This document shows positions 40,112 to 49,039 of a stretch of DNA of 49,114 nt, one piece after another (the first letter of the stretch is position 1; each line of letters begins with the position of its first letter). Location: the NCBI RefSeq assembly GCF_014640555.1, contig NZ_BMHE01000051.1:1-49114 (forward strand), read 5' to 3'. Below the pieces are notes generated by a model. It had not been told where the DNA came from, did no database searches, and worked only from the letters and a program-made list of their open reading frames with translations. The DNA is from Paenibacillus marchantiophytorum (GTDB taxonomy: Bacteria; Bacillota; Bacilli; Paenibacillales; NBRC-103111). The position numbers were made by a program, and so were the translations under genes.

Positions 40112-41680
40112 TTACTTCTTGGCAGCTGCCAAGAACGCATCTAATTGTTTTTGCTTTTCAGCGATGATTTTATCCACGCCGGCAGCTTTTAATTTTTCCA
40201 GAAACTTCGGAATGACTTCATCCGGATCCACCGTCCCCGCCGAAAGTGCTGGACCATATTGGTTCGCAATATTCGCGCAAGCGGCAATTTCATTTTTGAC
40301 CGGCTCACTGTTAAATGCAAAACCAAGTGCAGGCGATTTGATGCCTTTGGCATTGAAATCTTTGAACTTTTGCCATTTGTTCGGATCTTCATTTGTCCAC
40401 AGGTAGTTCAAGAACTGGTTGCCAAGCTCCCATTGTGCGCCTGGGTTGTAGCCTGTGTCTTGCGCAGTTTTACCTGCTGGCAGATCAATGATCGTCTCGG
40501 ATTTCTTCACATAATGCTTGCCTTCGATCCCGAAGTTAACTAAATTATTGAATGTTTTGTCCGAGTGCAGCAAATTAATGACTTTCATAGCCAAATCAGG
40601 GTGTTTGGATGTTTTGGAAATAGCGAGCATCGCCCCTGATGCATCACCTGTAGAGATTGTAGGAACAGTCAAATCAAGCTGAGTTAATTTGAAGCCTACA
40701 TAGCCTTCCGTTTCAGCATCTTTGCCAGGTTTCAAGCCATCCGTCCACATGAACACTTTGCCGGCTTTCGCTTGATCTTTGGGGAATACCGTTGTAGTTG
40801 CAGCATCTTTATTGACGTAGCCTGCCTTGTAGTAGGTACGGATCAACTTGGCAGCTTCTTTGTATTCCGGTGTTTCCAGCGCATTCAATACTTTGGTATC
40901 TTTCCCCGTTTTGGAAATAACGCCAGGAACAGAAGCATCGCCGAGGTAATCCCAGTCCAAATTATCCAGAATACCGCTGCTGCCGCCGTTACCTTGATTG
41001 GCGATAAACCATGGGGTTATGCCCGGTTCCTTCTCTTTCACGGTTTTCAGCAAGGGCTCGAGGTCTTTCCATGTTTTCACGTTCGTCAGATCCATTTTAT
41101 ATTTGTCTACCAGATCTTTGCGCAACAGTACGCCACGTGTAGCTGCTAATTCTTTATTGGTCGGGATTCCGTAGTTTTTACCATTGACTTTGGAACCTTC
41201 AAGGAATGCCGGATCCAAGTTTTTTACAATGTCTTGACCATTTTTAGCTAGCAAATCGTTAAGCGGCAAGAACGCGCCCTTCGCTACATTTACCGTATAG
41301 TTCTGCCATGCGGCTGTGAAAATAATATCGGCTTCTTCTCCGGAAGCGATCATCAGATTCAATTTATCGTTCCATTGGCCAAAATCAATCGCATTGATTT
41401 TAATCGTTGCATTTAATTTATCTTTCAAATATTTGTTCGCTTCTTCTTCAACGGATTTCACATCCTTCTGCTCCGCGCCAGGGTAGTACAGCGTTACTAG
41501 CTCTGTTTTCGCGCTTGGTTTGGCTTCCGGTGTCGCTGTTGCTGCCGTTGTTGCTGCTGCCGTCGAAGCAGGCGCTGGTGTCGTTTCTGATGTAGTGGAC
41601 TTTGCGCACCCAGCCATAACCATGCTAACTGCGATCATGCCTGAAAGCGTTGTTAACATTGTTTTATTCACTCTCTTCAT
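40112..41680 (-). CDS. Sugar ABC transporter lipoprotein (LplA-like binding protein)
   Basis: Extracellular solute-binding protein family 1, 522 residues. Lipoprotein signal SGMIAVSMVMAGCAKST with the lipobox MAGC, so Cys24 is anchored. A Thr/Ala/Pro linker follows, then the binding fold (GQWNDKLNLMIASGEEADII, VFMWTDGLKPG). LplA-type Paenibacillus binding proteins serve oligosaccharides, often plant-polysaccharide breakdown products; the exact sugar is unknown. AGGAGGG precedes ATG 41680. Last gene of the importer, after the two permeases; the ATPase is encoded elsewhere, as is usual for LplABC/YteP systems. Confidence 0.92.
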   Translation of the reverse strand: MKRVNKTMLTTLSGMIAVSMVMAGCAKSTTSETTPAPASTAAATTAATATPEAKPSAKTELVTLYYPGAEQKDVKSVEEEANKYLKDKLNATIKINAIDFGQWNDKLNLMIASGEEADIIFTAAWQNYTVNVAKGAFLPLNDLLAKNGQDIVKNLDPAFLEGSKVNGKNYGIPTNKELAATRGVLLRKDLVDKYKMDLTNVKTWKDLEPLLKTVKEKEPGITPWFIANQGNGGSSGILDNLDWDYLGDASVPGVISKTGKDTKVLNALETPEYKEAAKLIRTYYKAGYVNKDAATTTVFPKDQAKAGKVFMWTDGLKPGKDAETEGYVGFKLTQLDLTVPTISTGDASGAMLAISKTSKHPDLAMKVINLLHSDKTFNNLVNFGIEGKHYVKKSETIIDLPAGKTAQDTGYNPGAQWELGNQFLNYLWTNEDPNKWQKFKDFNAKGIKSPALGFAFNSEPVKNEIAACANIANQYGPALSAGTVDPDEVIPKFLEKLKAAGVDKIIAEKQKQLDAFLAAAKK

Positions 41681-41749
41681 TTAGAACCCTCCTAAAATAT
41701 GTTTTTATAAATGAATACTAACCTCTATCGTAACCGGTGTCACCCGGGG

Positions 41750-42661
41750 CTAGCCTTTTACCGCGCCGATCGTTAAACCTCTCACAAAATATCGCTGGAA
41801 GAACGGATAGGCGATCACAACAGGTCCGATGCCTACAACAGCCATTGCCATTTGGAGAGTTCGGGAAGGCAGGTCGATTTGACCCCCACCGCTTGAAATC
41901 CCGTTAAGGACAGCTGAGTTCGAAGTAATGTACTGGATGTTGAGCAATGTTTTGTACATGAGATATTGCAAGCTAATGTTGTGACTATCACTAATAAACA
42001 CCAAGCTGAGAAACCAGTCGTTCCAGTAATTGACGGTATTAAACAAAGCGATCGTGCCCAGCACTGGCAAGGACAGTGGAATGACGATTCGAATGAACGT
42101 CTTGAGCTCGCTGGCTCCATCTATTTTGGCGGATTCAAGCAGGGCTGTAGGGATTGTCGTGGCAAAAAAAGTTCGCATCACGATAACGAAGAACGGTGTC
42201 ATTAAGAGCGGCAAAATCAGGGACCAGATTGTATTTTTCAAATGCAGAATATTCACATACACGAGGTACCACGGGACCAAACCGCCATTGAACAGCATCG
42301 TGAAGAAGATAAAGAAGGCAAAGGCATTGCGGTATTTCAAATCTTCCCTGGACAGTGGATACGCATATAAAGCAATCAAAATTAGGCTTAAAACGGAGCC
42401 TGCAATCGTTACGAAAAGCGAGATCCCGTAGGAGCGCAGAATCTGCTCAAAATCTTTGAACAGGATCTCATAGGCTTTTAGACTGAACACTTCAGGATAA
42501 AACTTAAACCCGTTGGCGATAATCGATGTTTCATCGGAAAAGGAAACCGATATCACCAAGATGAGAGGCGCGATACACAAGATAGAGATGACGATGAAGA
42601 GAAGATGGACGAATATGTCGAGTCCGCTGACCTTTTTATTTTGCACAGATGCTTGTGACAA
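41750..42661 (-). CDS. Carbohydrate ABC transporter permease (LplC/YtcP-like)
   Basis: Inner-membrane permease of 303 residues, about six transmembrane helices, with the EAA-type loop ESAKIDGASELKTFIRIVIPLS that contacts the ATPase. The C-terminus VRGLTIGAVKG is typical of LplC/YtcP permeases. TTG start 42661 with AGGGGG 9 bases upstream. Second permease, 35 bases after lplB-like gene. Confidence 0.92.
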   Translation of the reverse strand: MSQASVQNKKVSGLDIFVHLLFIVISILCIAPLILVISVSFSDETSIIANGFKFYPEVFSLKAYEILFKDFEQILRSYGISLFVTIAGSVLSLILIALYAYPLSREDLKYRNAFAFFIFFTMLFNGGLVPWYLVYVNILHLKNTIWSLILPLLMTPFFVIVMRTFFATTIPTALLESAKIDGASELKTFIRIVIPLSLPVLGTIALFNTVNYWNDWFLSLVFISDSHNISLQYLMYKTLLNIQYITSNSAVLNGISSGGGQIDLPSRTLQMAMAVVGIGPVVIAYPFFQRYFVRGLTIGAVKG

Positions 42662-42696
42662 CTTGTTTACCCCCTAGAACTGAGCTCGAGTATGGT

Positions 42697-43671
42697 TTAA
42701 AATAAGGCGTTTTCTTTGCTGACCCTGCGGACAAGCATATTGCTGGCAAGGATGAGAATAAAACCAACGATCGCTTGATACAGCCCAGCAGCAGATGACA
42801 TGCCGATATCACCGTTAATTAAGAACGTTCGATATACGTAGGTGTCGATAACATTCGTTGTCGGAAACAACGTACCTGAGTTCAAGGGAACTTGATAGAA
42901 TAGTCCAAAGTCCGAGTAGAATATCCGGCCGATGGCCAGTAACGTCGTAATAATGATGAGCGGATACAACAGCGGGATCGTAATGTAGCGGAACTGCTGC
43001 ATCTTGCTTGCTCCATCAAGTGTAGCTGCTTCATATAGCTCCTGATCAAAGCCGACAATCGCCGCCAAGTAAATAACCGATGAGTAACCGACATATTTCC
43101 AGGTATTAACGATTGGCAGAATGAGTGTCCAATAACTCGCTTCCGAGTACCAATCAATCCCCTCGAAACCTAACGGTTCCAGAATGGATTTGTTGATAAA
43201 TCCCGTTTCCATACTCAGAAATCCAAGAACCACATAACCGACAACTACCATGGATAAGAAATAAGGCAGAAACACGACCGACTGATAAAATTTAGATAAA
43301 AGCTTTTGTTTCACTTCATTCAGCAATATCGCAATGGCGACACCGAAAACCAAATTTAACACAATAAATACGGCGTTGTAGAGCAAGGTATTTCTGGTAA
43401 TCGTCCATGCGTCTGCCGTTGCGAACAAATATTTGAAATTCTCGAATCCAGCCCATGGGCTTCCAAAAATACCATCCGTATAATTGATTTTCTTGAAAGC
43501 AATGAGAATGCCGAACATCGGCAAATAATTGTTAAGCAGTAAATACAGCACGCCTGGAATAAGCATAAAGTACAAAGCCTTCTTCTGAGAAAAATAGCTG
43601 ACTTTCTTTGGTCTGACTTGCGCGGGATCGCTGATCTTCGCAGATAATTGCTCGGTTGCTGCTTTGCTCAT
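42697..43671 (-). CDS. Sugar ABC transporter permease (LplB/YteP-like)
   Basis: Inner-membrane permease of 324 residues: a basic cytoplasmic N-terminus, then about six helices (ALYFMLIPGVLYLLL, VFIVLNLVFGVAIAILL), EAA loop YEAATLDGASKMQQFRYITI and a final helix LILASNMLVRRVS. Partners with the LplC-like permease to form the channel. GGGGG about 7 bases before ATG 43671. A 155-base gap with the RR terminator separates it from the YesN-type gene, so the importer likely has its own promoter. Confidence 0.92.
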   Translation of the reverse strand: MSKAATEQLSAKISDPAQVRPKKVSYFSQKKALYFMLIPGVLYLLLNNYLPMFGILIAFKKINYTDGIFGSPWAGFENFKYLFATADAWTITRNTLLYNAVFIVLNLVFGVAIAILLNEVKQKLLSKFYQSVVFLPYFLSMVVVGYVVLGFLSMETGFINKSILEPLGFEGIDWYSEASYWTLILPIVNTWKYVGYSSVIYLAAIVGFDQELYEAATLDGASKMQQFRYITIPLLYPLIIITTLLAIGRIFYSDFGLFYQVPLNSGTLFPTTNVIDTYVYRTFLINGDIGMSSAAGLYQAIVGFILILASNMLVRRVSKENALF

Positions 43672-43827
43672 TGATCTTCCCCCTATCTGCTCTGAGTTCG
43701 TATGGTCTTGTGTTTCTCTCTCTTATGTCTTTATTATAGAAGTGAATGAACGTCTGCTCTATAACCGATTGTGACCTCATTTCTGCTACTTTTGTTACTT
43801 TTCGCATCCGATTTCTTCCTTTTGTGC

Positions 43828-43859
43828 AAAAAAAAGAGCCACTTCCTATTGAAATGGCC
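43828..43859 (-). terminator. Terminator of the YesN-type regulator
   Basis: GCCATTTC and GAAGTGGC (one mismatch) pair around a 5-base loop, followed on the minus strand by CTCTTTTTTTT, right after the response-regulator stop. Confidence 0.8.
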
Positions 43860-43865
43860 CCTTGC

Positions 43866-45482
43866 TTATGTGGAAGTAGATCGTTCCTTGCGATACTCTC
43901 TTGGCGTTCGACCGGTTGATTTCTTGAACATCTTGGTAAAATAAGGGATGTTCTCGTATCCCACAATATCTGCTATATCACCAATCTTGAGCTGGGAGGA
44001 GATCAATAATTCCTTCGACTTTTCCATCCGTTTGACCAAGATATAATCCGTTAGCGAGCTGCCCGTTTCCTTCTTAAACAATCGTGACAAATACGCCGGG
44101 TTAAAATGAACATACTCGGCAATTTGCTCACGCGTAATATCTTCACGCATATGATCGTCAATATAGGAGGAAATCTTCTGAATGACCGAAGCCTCGCCTT
44201 TTTCATTATTAATAACGAAATCCATCCCATTCAGAATGACGCGGTAGCACCATACCTTGAACTGCAATAATGAACGTGTCACCGAGGCACTGTCGGACAG
44301 ATCGCGTGGCGCAAAGACATCCTGAAGGGTGAGACCACGTTTATGAAACACTTGAAAGATCATGTGCAGTAAAGCGTGATACGACGATTCCAACGTTTCG
44401 ATCGTTAGACTTGGCTCTGCCTCCAACATGGAAAAAATTTCATCCAGCTTGCGCAAGACATCTTCCCTGCTGCCGAGATCAAATAGAACGGAAATTCCTG
44501 ATATCCAAGGAATCATAAGCGCCTGTCGAGACGACTCGCGTTGTTCGTCAAATGGAATAACACTATTAGACTCAGTAACATTGCTTCGTTCAGCTTCCAA
44601 CAACTGCACGTACATTTCCAATAGACTGCTAAACTCCGTAGCTTCTCCGACATAGCAGCTTAAATCACAAAAGAAATATTCGTTGCAGGAACGAATATAA
44701 TGTTCACAACGCTCGGCAAGATCGCCCCGATCGAATGATTGTTCCGGTGGCAGGTAGAACAGCACCAGGTTATTGCCGCTGCGGTCCTGCAGGACTGCCC
44801 CAGCGTCACTGCCTAAGATCAGTTCCCCTGCGGCGTTGCGGAGCGCATACTCCATAATGTCTTCGTCGCGTGCGCTCAACTCTTTCTTCCACAGCTCCAC
44901 AGAGATCAGCACAGGCAGTACGCGGCTCTCTGGCGCAAAACTCAGCTCATACAAAGCAATGAGCGATTCTAACGACGAGCGGGATGGCGGAATCCGCCTG
45001 GCCAAGAGATCCTGCCAAAACTTTTCCTCCAGCAACGGTTTATGCGTTTGAAATAAAGCATAGTATCTTTGCTGAATCTCATGAAAGCCTTGCGCTTCCC
45101 TAGTTTCCTGAATCTTCTCGAGCGCTCGCCTGACAACATCTTTCAATTCCTCATAGTCAAAAGGCTTCAACATATAATCAAAAGATCCCGATTGCAGCGC
45201 AGTTCGCGTATACGAAAAATCCGCATGCCCCGTCAGGAATATGGTTTCCGTCCATGGGGAATGTTCCTTCACCCATTTAATAAGCTCAAGCCCGTTCATG
45301 TTCGGCATCTCAATATCGCAAATCATAACATCGATATGAGACTGTATGAGCCTCATCTTCGCTTCTTCTGCATCTAACGCCTCATAGACTTGTTCGATCC
45401 CCAGGAAAGCCCATTCAATCCCCTGAGTAACTCCTTGGACGGCATAAAACTCATCATCAACGACCAATATCTGGTATGTCAT
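43866..45482 (-). CDS. YesN-type response regulator (REC + AraC)
   Basis: A 538-residue regulator: receiver domain (ILVVDDEFYAVQG, phospho-Asp in VMICDIEMPNMNGLE, FLTGHADF, Lys in YMLKPFDYEEL), a long ~300-residue middle domain and a C-terminal AraC double helix-turn-helix (REQIAEYVHFNPAYLSRLFK, LKIGDIADIVGYENIPYFTK, GRTPREYR). Controls sugar importer genes in Paenibacillus. ATG 45482 lies inside the kinase gene (26-base overlap), so both are translated together. Likely activates the adjacent LplABC-type operon. Confidence 0.93.
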   Translation of the reverse strand: MTYQILVVDDEFYAVQGVTQGIEWAFLGIEQVYEALDAEEAKMRLIQSHIDVMICDIEMPNMNGLELIKWVKEHSPWTETIFLTGHADFSYTRTALQSGSFDYMLKPFDYEELKDVVRRALEKIQETREAQGFHEIQQRYYALFQTHKPLLEEKFWQDLLARRIPPSRSSLESLIALYELSFAPESRVLPVLISVELWKKELSARDEDIMEYALRNAAGELILGSDAGAVLQDRSGNNLVLFYLPPEQSFDRGDLAERCEHYIRSCNEYFFCDLSCYVGEATEFSSLLEMYVQLLEAERSNVTESNSVIPFDEQRESSRQALMIPWISGISVLFDLGSREDVLRKLDEIFSMLEAEPSLTIETLESSYHALLHMIFQVFHKRGLTLQDVFAPRDLSDSASVTRSLLQFKVWCYRVILNGMDFVINNEKGEASVIQKISSYIDDHMREDITREQIAEYVHFNPAYLSRLFKKETGSSLTDYILVKRMEKSKELLISSQLKIGDIADIVGYENIPYFTKMFKKSTGRTPREYRKERSTST

Positions 45483-47253
45483 CGTTCATCTCAGCCTCAT
45501 CTTCTACATAGATTGCGGGAATAGCGATTTGGACAGTTGCGCCCTTGTCAGCCTCGTCATTACTAAATACCAATTGCGCACGATCCCCATAGCGCATCTG
45601 CAGTCTTAATAACACATTCTGAAGACCTAGATGTCCTTCTTCACCCGCATGTTCATGCCAGCGGTTCATTCGCAGCTTGTCGAGGATCTCCGGCTTAAAA
45701 CCGATGCCATTATCCTTCACTTGCACCCAAATGGTCTTCGCTTCAACGCCGTCTTTCACGAGCACGACTTCTCTCACTTCAATCTTGATCATAAAAAGCT
45801 CACGGCGATTCATGAAACCATGAATAATTGAATTCTCTACCAACGTTTGAATCGTGAGCGGAAGAATCGAACAGTGACCTAGCTCATCTGGAAGATTGAT
45901 CTCATAAGTAAGCTTGCCTGGGAAGCGAAGCTTCTGAATTTCCAAGTAATTCTGAATATGCCTGATCTCCGCCTCCATGGTCACCGTTCTTCTTGATGTT
46001 GTGATATTAAACCGGAAGTATTCAGCCAAGTAGCGGGCCATTTTCTGAATAACATCGTATTGCTTAGTTGCCGCGAGACTCGTGATAATGTTCAACGTAT
46101 TCAAGTAAAAATGCGGTTTAATCTGTACCTGCAAATGTTTAAATTCGGCCTCTTTCGTAAGCAACTGCTGCTCATAGATATCAATTTTCAGATTGGAAAT
46201 TTCTCCGACCATATTATTGAACGTACGTATTACAAAAGCAAACTCCGTCGTATTGTCCGGTTCAAGTTGAACATCCCAGTCCCCACGGGTAATCCGCTGC
46301 ATTCCTCGGATGAGCTTCTTCATCGGAGTAAGCAATACTTTTCTAACAAATATGAAGTAAAAGGATAAAATCAGCAGCCCGCCAAGTGGAATCATATAGA
46401 TTGCCAATCGGAAAAAGGGTAAATTCCTCAGCATACTGGCTTCCGGAATAAGAACAACATACTTGATCGGTACCATCGTTGCTGGAATAGCAACCAGTAA
46501 ATACGACAGTTCATTCGTGTAATCGGTTACAGATTGATACGGCTTTGCTTGAGGCTCCGGCATTTTGGCTGCCATTGCGATTTGCTGCTCCGTCAATTTG
46601 GTGCCCGATGCCACCTCGCCATCCAAACTCATCAGTGCAGCCCCGCCGCCGCTGTTCTCCACATCCAAAAACTTCAAAGGCTCAGCCACGGTGTTCGCCT
46701 TAATCCAACATCCAACCACTAAATTATTGTTGCGGATTAGTTTGAGGAACGCAGTCTCATCGCCCACCTTAATGAGCTGCCAAGAACCAATCTTCTGCAT
46801 CTCGTCGTCTTTGGGATGCGCTTCTATGTAATCTGCGATCACTTTCTCGTTCAAGTAATAGTCGGATCGTGTATTCAGCACAATATCTTTATCCTTGATA
46901 TTATATAAAAAAATGGTGTCGATCACTTGGAAGTATCCCAAATCCACCTGAAACCGCGTGAAAATCTTTTGCTTCGTCAGCATATAATCATCCGTGCCGT
47001 ATTCCATGAAATTCAAGAGATTCACGTCAGGCTCACGATCGTTGACCAAATTCAAATAATTATTGATTTCCTTCATCTGCTTATCCACTTGCTTCACATA
47101 ATCCGCCAATAGGTTCCTGTTGGCTCCTGAGACTTGCTCCCTTACGACAGTAATCGCGTAATGGTTATTATAGTACAAGAAAATAATAAGTGGAGAAATA
47201 ATAATCACAAATCCGGCCACAAATTTAAAAGTCAGAGATTTTCTCCAGTTCAA
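45457..47253 (-). CDS. YesM-type sensor histidine kinase
   Basis: A 598-residue membrane kinase. Transmembrane helix ~10-28 (VAGFVIIISPLIIFLYY), extracellular sensing domain (~30-275), second helix ~285-305 (IPLGGLLILSFYFIFV), HAMP (LIRGMQRITRGDWDVQL), then a His_kinase-type domain with the phospho-His in IKPHFYLNTLNIITSL and an ATPase (PLTIQTLVENSIIHGF, VQVKDNGIGF, GHLGLQNVLLRLQ). Senses extracellular sugar, perhaps with the binding protein. TTG start 47253, with AAAGGGATG about 10 bases upstream. Co-transcribed with the YesN-type gene. Confidence 0.93.
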   Translation of the reverse strand: MNWRKSLTFKFVAGFVIIISPLIIFLYYNNHYAITVVREQVSGANRNLLADYVKQVDKQMKEINNYLNLVNDREPDVNLLNFMEYGTDDYMLTKQKIFTRFQVDLGYFQVIDTIFLYNIKDKDIVLNTRSDYYLNEKVIADYIEAHPKDDEMQKIGSWQLIKVGDETAFLKLIRNNNLVVGCWIKANTVAEPLKFLDVENSGGGAALMSLDGEVASGTKLTEQQIAMAAKMPEPQAKPYQSVTDYTNELSYLLVAIPATMVPIKYVVLIPEASMLRNLPFFRLAIYMIPLGGLLILSFYFIFVRKVLLTPMKKLIRGMQRITRGDWDVQLEPDNTTEFAFVIRTFNNMVGEISNLKIDIYEQQLLTKEAEFKHLQVQIKPHFYLNTLNIITSLAATKQYDVIQKMARYLAEYFRFNITTSRRTVTMEAEIRHIQNYLEIQKLRFPGKLTYEINLPDELGHCSILPLTIQTLVENSIIHGFMNRRELFMIKIEVREVVLVKDGVEAKTIWVQVKDNGIGFKPEILDKLRMNRWHEHAGEEGHLGLQNVLLRLQMRYGDRAQLVFSNDEADKGATVQIAIPAIYVEDEAEMNDDIPDIGR

Positions 47254-47345
47254 TCACGATCGCATCCCTTTGTCGTTGACATGTTCTCCCAAATAATCAC
47301 TTATAGGGTAACCTTCGTGATGGACAACCGTCAAGACAAATAAAA

Positions 47346-47377
47346 AAGCTCATGAAATCAATTGATTTCATGAGCTT
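47346..47377 (-). terminator. Terminator of the tRNA cluster
   Basis: Long perfect palindrome: AAGCTCATGAAATCA and TGATTTCATGAGCTT, with T6 following on the minus strand. It closes the rRNA/tRNA transcription unit. Confidence 0.9.
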
Positions 47378-47383
47378 CTTCTA

Positions 47384-47462
47384 TACCGGCAAGAGGACTC
47401 GAACCTCCACCCTTTCGGACTCGATTTTGAGTCGAGCGCGTCTGCCATTCCGCCATGCCGGC
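47384..47462 (-). tRNA. tRNA-Leu(CAA)
   Basis: 79-nt cloverleaf, acceptor GCCGGCA with TGCCGGT, anticodon loop CTCAAAA, short variable arm; CCA not encoded. Last tRNA of the cluster. Confidence 0.9.
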
Positions 47463-47480
47463 ATATACGTTGTAAAACAA

Positions 47481-47569
47481 TGGTGCCGAAGACCAGACTT
47501 GAACTGGTACGGTAGTCACCTACCGCAGGATTTTAAGTCCTGTGCGTCTGCCGATTCCGCCACTCCGGC
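47481..47569 (-). tRNA. tRNA-Leu(TAA)
   Basis: Long variable arm (GGTAGGTGACTACC), anticodon loop CTTAAAA, acceptor GCCGGAG with CTTCGGC; CCA is encoded. Confidence 0.95.
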
Positions 47570-47582
47570 TTATAAAGTAATG

Positions 47583-47656
47583 TGGAGGCGCCACCCAGAT
47601 TCGAACTGGGGGTAAAGCTTTTGCAGAGCTCTGCCTTACCACTTGGCTATGGCGCC
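47583..47656 (-). tRNA. tRNA-Cys(GCA)
   Basis: Cloverleaf with acceptor GGCGCC, anticodon loop CTGCAAA; ends TCCA, so CCA is encoded. Confidence 0.93.
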
Positions 47657-47666
47657 TTAGTAATAA

Positions 47667-47741
47667 TGGAGCGGAAGACGGGGATCGAACCCGCGACCCT
47701 CGCCTTGGCAAGGCGATGCTCTACCGCTGAGCCACTTCCGC
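47667..47741 (-). tRNA. tRNA-Gly(GCC)
   Basis: Acceptor GCGGAAG with CTTCCGC, anticodon loop TTGCCAA, T-loop TTCGATC; CCA encoded. Confidence 0.95.
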
Positions 47742-47749
47742 ATATAAAA

Positions 47750-47821
47750 CTGGGGATCAAGGATTTGAACCTTGGCATGACGGAGTCAAAGTCCGTTGCC
47801 TTACCGCTTGGCTAATCCCCA
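47750..47821 (-). tRNA. tRNA-Gln(TTG)
   Basis: Acceptor TGGGGAT with ATCCCCA, anticodon loop CTTTGAC; no encoded CCA. Confidence 0.93.
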
Positions 47822-47845
47822 TTATCTTGCATGTTGGTAATAATG

Positions 47846-47918
47846 GGCGGACGACGGGACTTGAACCCGCGAATGCTGGATCCACAAACCAGTGCGTTAA
47901 CCCCTTCGCCACGACCGC
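47846..47918 (-). tRNA. tRNA-His(GTG)
   Basis: Acceptor GCGGTCG with a G at -1 (47919), anticodon loop TTGTGGA; C73 as usual for His; full CCA not encoded. Confidence 0.92.
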
Positions 47919-47943
47919 CACAATATTAAGTTGTTTACTTTTT

Positions 47944-48017
47944 TGGCAGGGGCAGCAGGAATTGAACCCACACCAAAGGTTTTGGAGACCTTTGTTCTAC
48001 CCTTAAACTATGCCCCT
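47944..48017 (-). tRNA. tRNA-Trp(CCA)
   Basis: Acceptor AGGGGCA with TGCCCCT, anticodon loop CTCCAAA; G73 then encoded CCA. Confidence 0.93.
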
Positions 48018-48029
48018 AGAAAAAGTAAA

Positions 48030-48111
48030 TGGAGGCTGATGGATTCGAACCACCGAACTCGGAGAGAGCAGATTTACAGTCTGCCGTGTTTAGCCACTTC
48101 ACTAAGCCTCC
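48030..48111 (-). tRNA. tRNA-Tyr(GTA)
   Basis: Long variable arm, anticodon loop CTGTAAA, acceptor GGAGGCT with AGCCTCC; CCA not encoded. Confidence 0.95.
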
Positions 48112-48136
48112 ATGATGTAAATCCTTTGATCCTTTG

Positions 48137-48212
<76 letters not shown>

Positions 48213-48228
48213 TTATTTAATTAAGAAA

Positions 48229-48304
<76 letters not shown>

Positions 48305-48326
48305 TTGCTGAATATTTGAAGAAAAA

Positions 48327-48403
48327 TGGCGGAGCTGACGGGATTCGAACCCGCGGTCTCCTGCGTGACAGGCAGGCATGTTAGGCCACTACACCACAGC
48401 TCC
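48327..48403 (-). tRNA. tRNA-Asp(GTC)
   Basis: Acceptor GGAGCTG with CAGCTCC, anticodon loop CTGTCAC; GCCA encoded. Confidence 0.95.
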
Positions 48404-48435
48404 ATGCTAAGTACAATATCTTCTACAAGAAGATG

Positions 48436-48515
<80 letters not shown>

Positions 48516-48574
48516 TCGTTAATTATAATTCACGTCTCCGTGCTTTGCAAGTCTCACTTTAAAAGGAAACTTGA

Positions 48575-48647
48575 TGGAGGCTGACGGGATCGAACCGCCG
48601 ACCCTCTGCTTGTAAGGCAGATGCTCTCCCAGCTGAGCTAAGCCTCC
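48575..48647 (-). tRNA. tRNA-Val(TAC)
   Basis: Acceptor GGAGGCT with AGCCTCC, anticodon loop CTTACAA; CCA not encoded. Confidence 0.93.
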
Positions 48648-48662
48648 ATGGGAAGTAATGAA

Positions 48663-48737
48663 TGGTGACCCGTAGGGGACTCGAACCCCTGTTACCTCCG
48701 TGAAAGGGAGGTGTCTTAACCACTTGACCAACGGGCC
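48663..48737 (-). tRNA. tRNA-Glu(TTC)
   Basis: Acceptor GGCCCGT with ACGGGTC, anticodon loop CTTTCAC; ACCA encoded. Confidence 0.94.
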
Positions 48738-48752
48738 TTGCTAGAAAGATAG

Positions 48753-48844
48753 TGGCGGAGAGAGAGGGATTCGAACCCTCGAGACGCTTGTGACGCCTAC
48801 ACGATTTCCAATCGTGCTCCTTCGGCCAGCTCGGACACCTCTCC
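48753..48844 (-). tRNA. tRNA-Ser(GGA)
   Basis: Long variable arm (GGCGTCACAAGCGTC), anticodon loop TTGGAAA, acceptor GGAGAGG; GCCA encoded. Confidence 0.95.
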
Positions 48845-48847
48845 ATA

Positions 48848-48923
48848 TGGCTCCCCGAACAGGACTCGAACCTGTGACAACTCGATTAACAGTCGAGTGC
48901 TCTACCAACTGAGCTATCAGGGA
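48848..48923 (-). tRNA. tRNA-Asn(GTT)
   Basis: Acceptor TCCCTGA with TCGGGGA, anticodon loop CTGTTAA; GCCA encoded. First tRNA after the 23S rRNA. Confidence 0.95.
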
Positions 48924-49039
48924 ATAGAAAACTTATTACAAGGATTTATTCCTTGAAAACTAGATACGAAACGTGCGTAAAGTAACATTTAGGTTTGAAA
49001 CTGAGAGACTTTAATCTACGATTAAAGATCCCTATATTA
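48924..49039 (-). other. 23S-tRNA spacer with 23S processing stem half
   Basis: 116 bases between the 23S rRNA 3' end and tRNA-Asn. On the minus strand it reads TTTCGTATCTAGTTTTCAAG, the complement of the leader text usually found just before Bacillus-type 23S genes (CTTGAAAACTAGATACGAAA), so it likely forms the 3' half of the 23S processing stem. No 5S sequence is present. Confidence 0.65.
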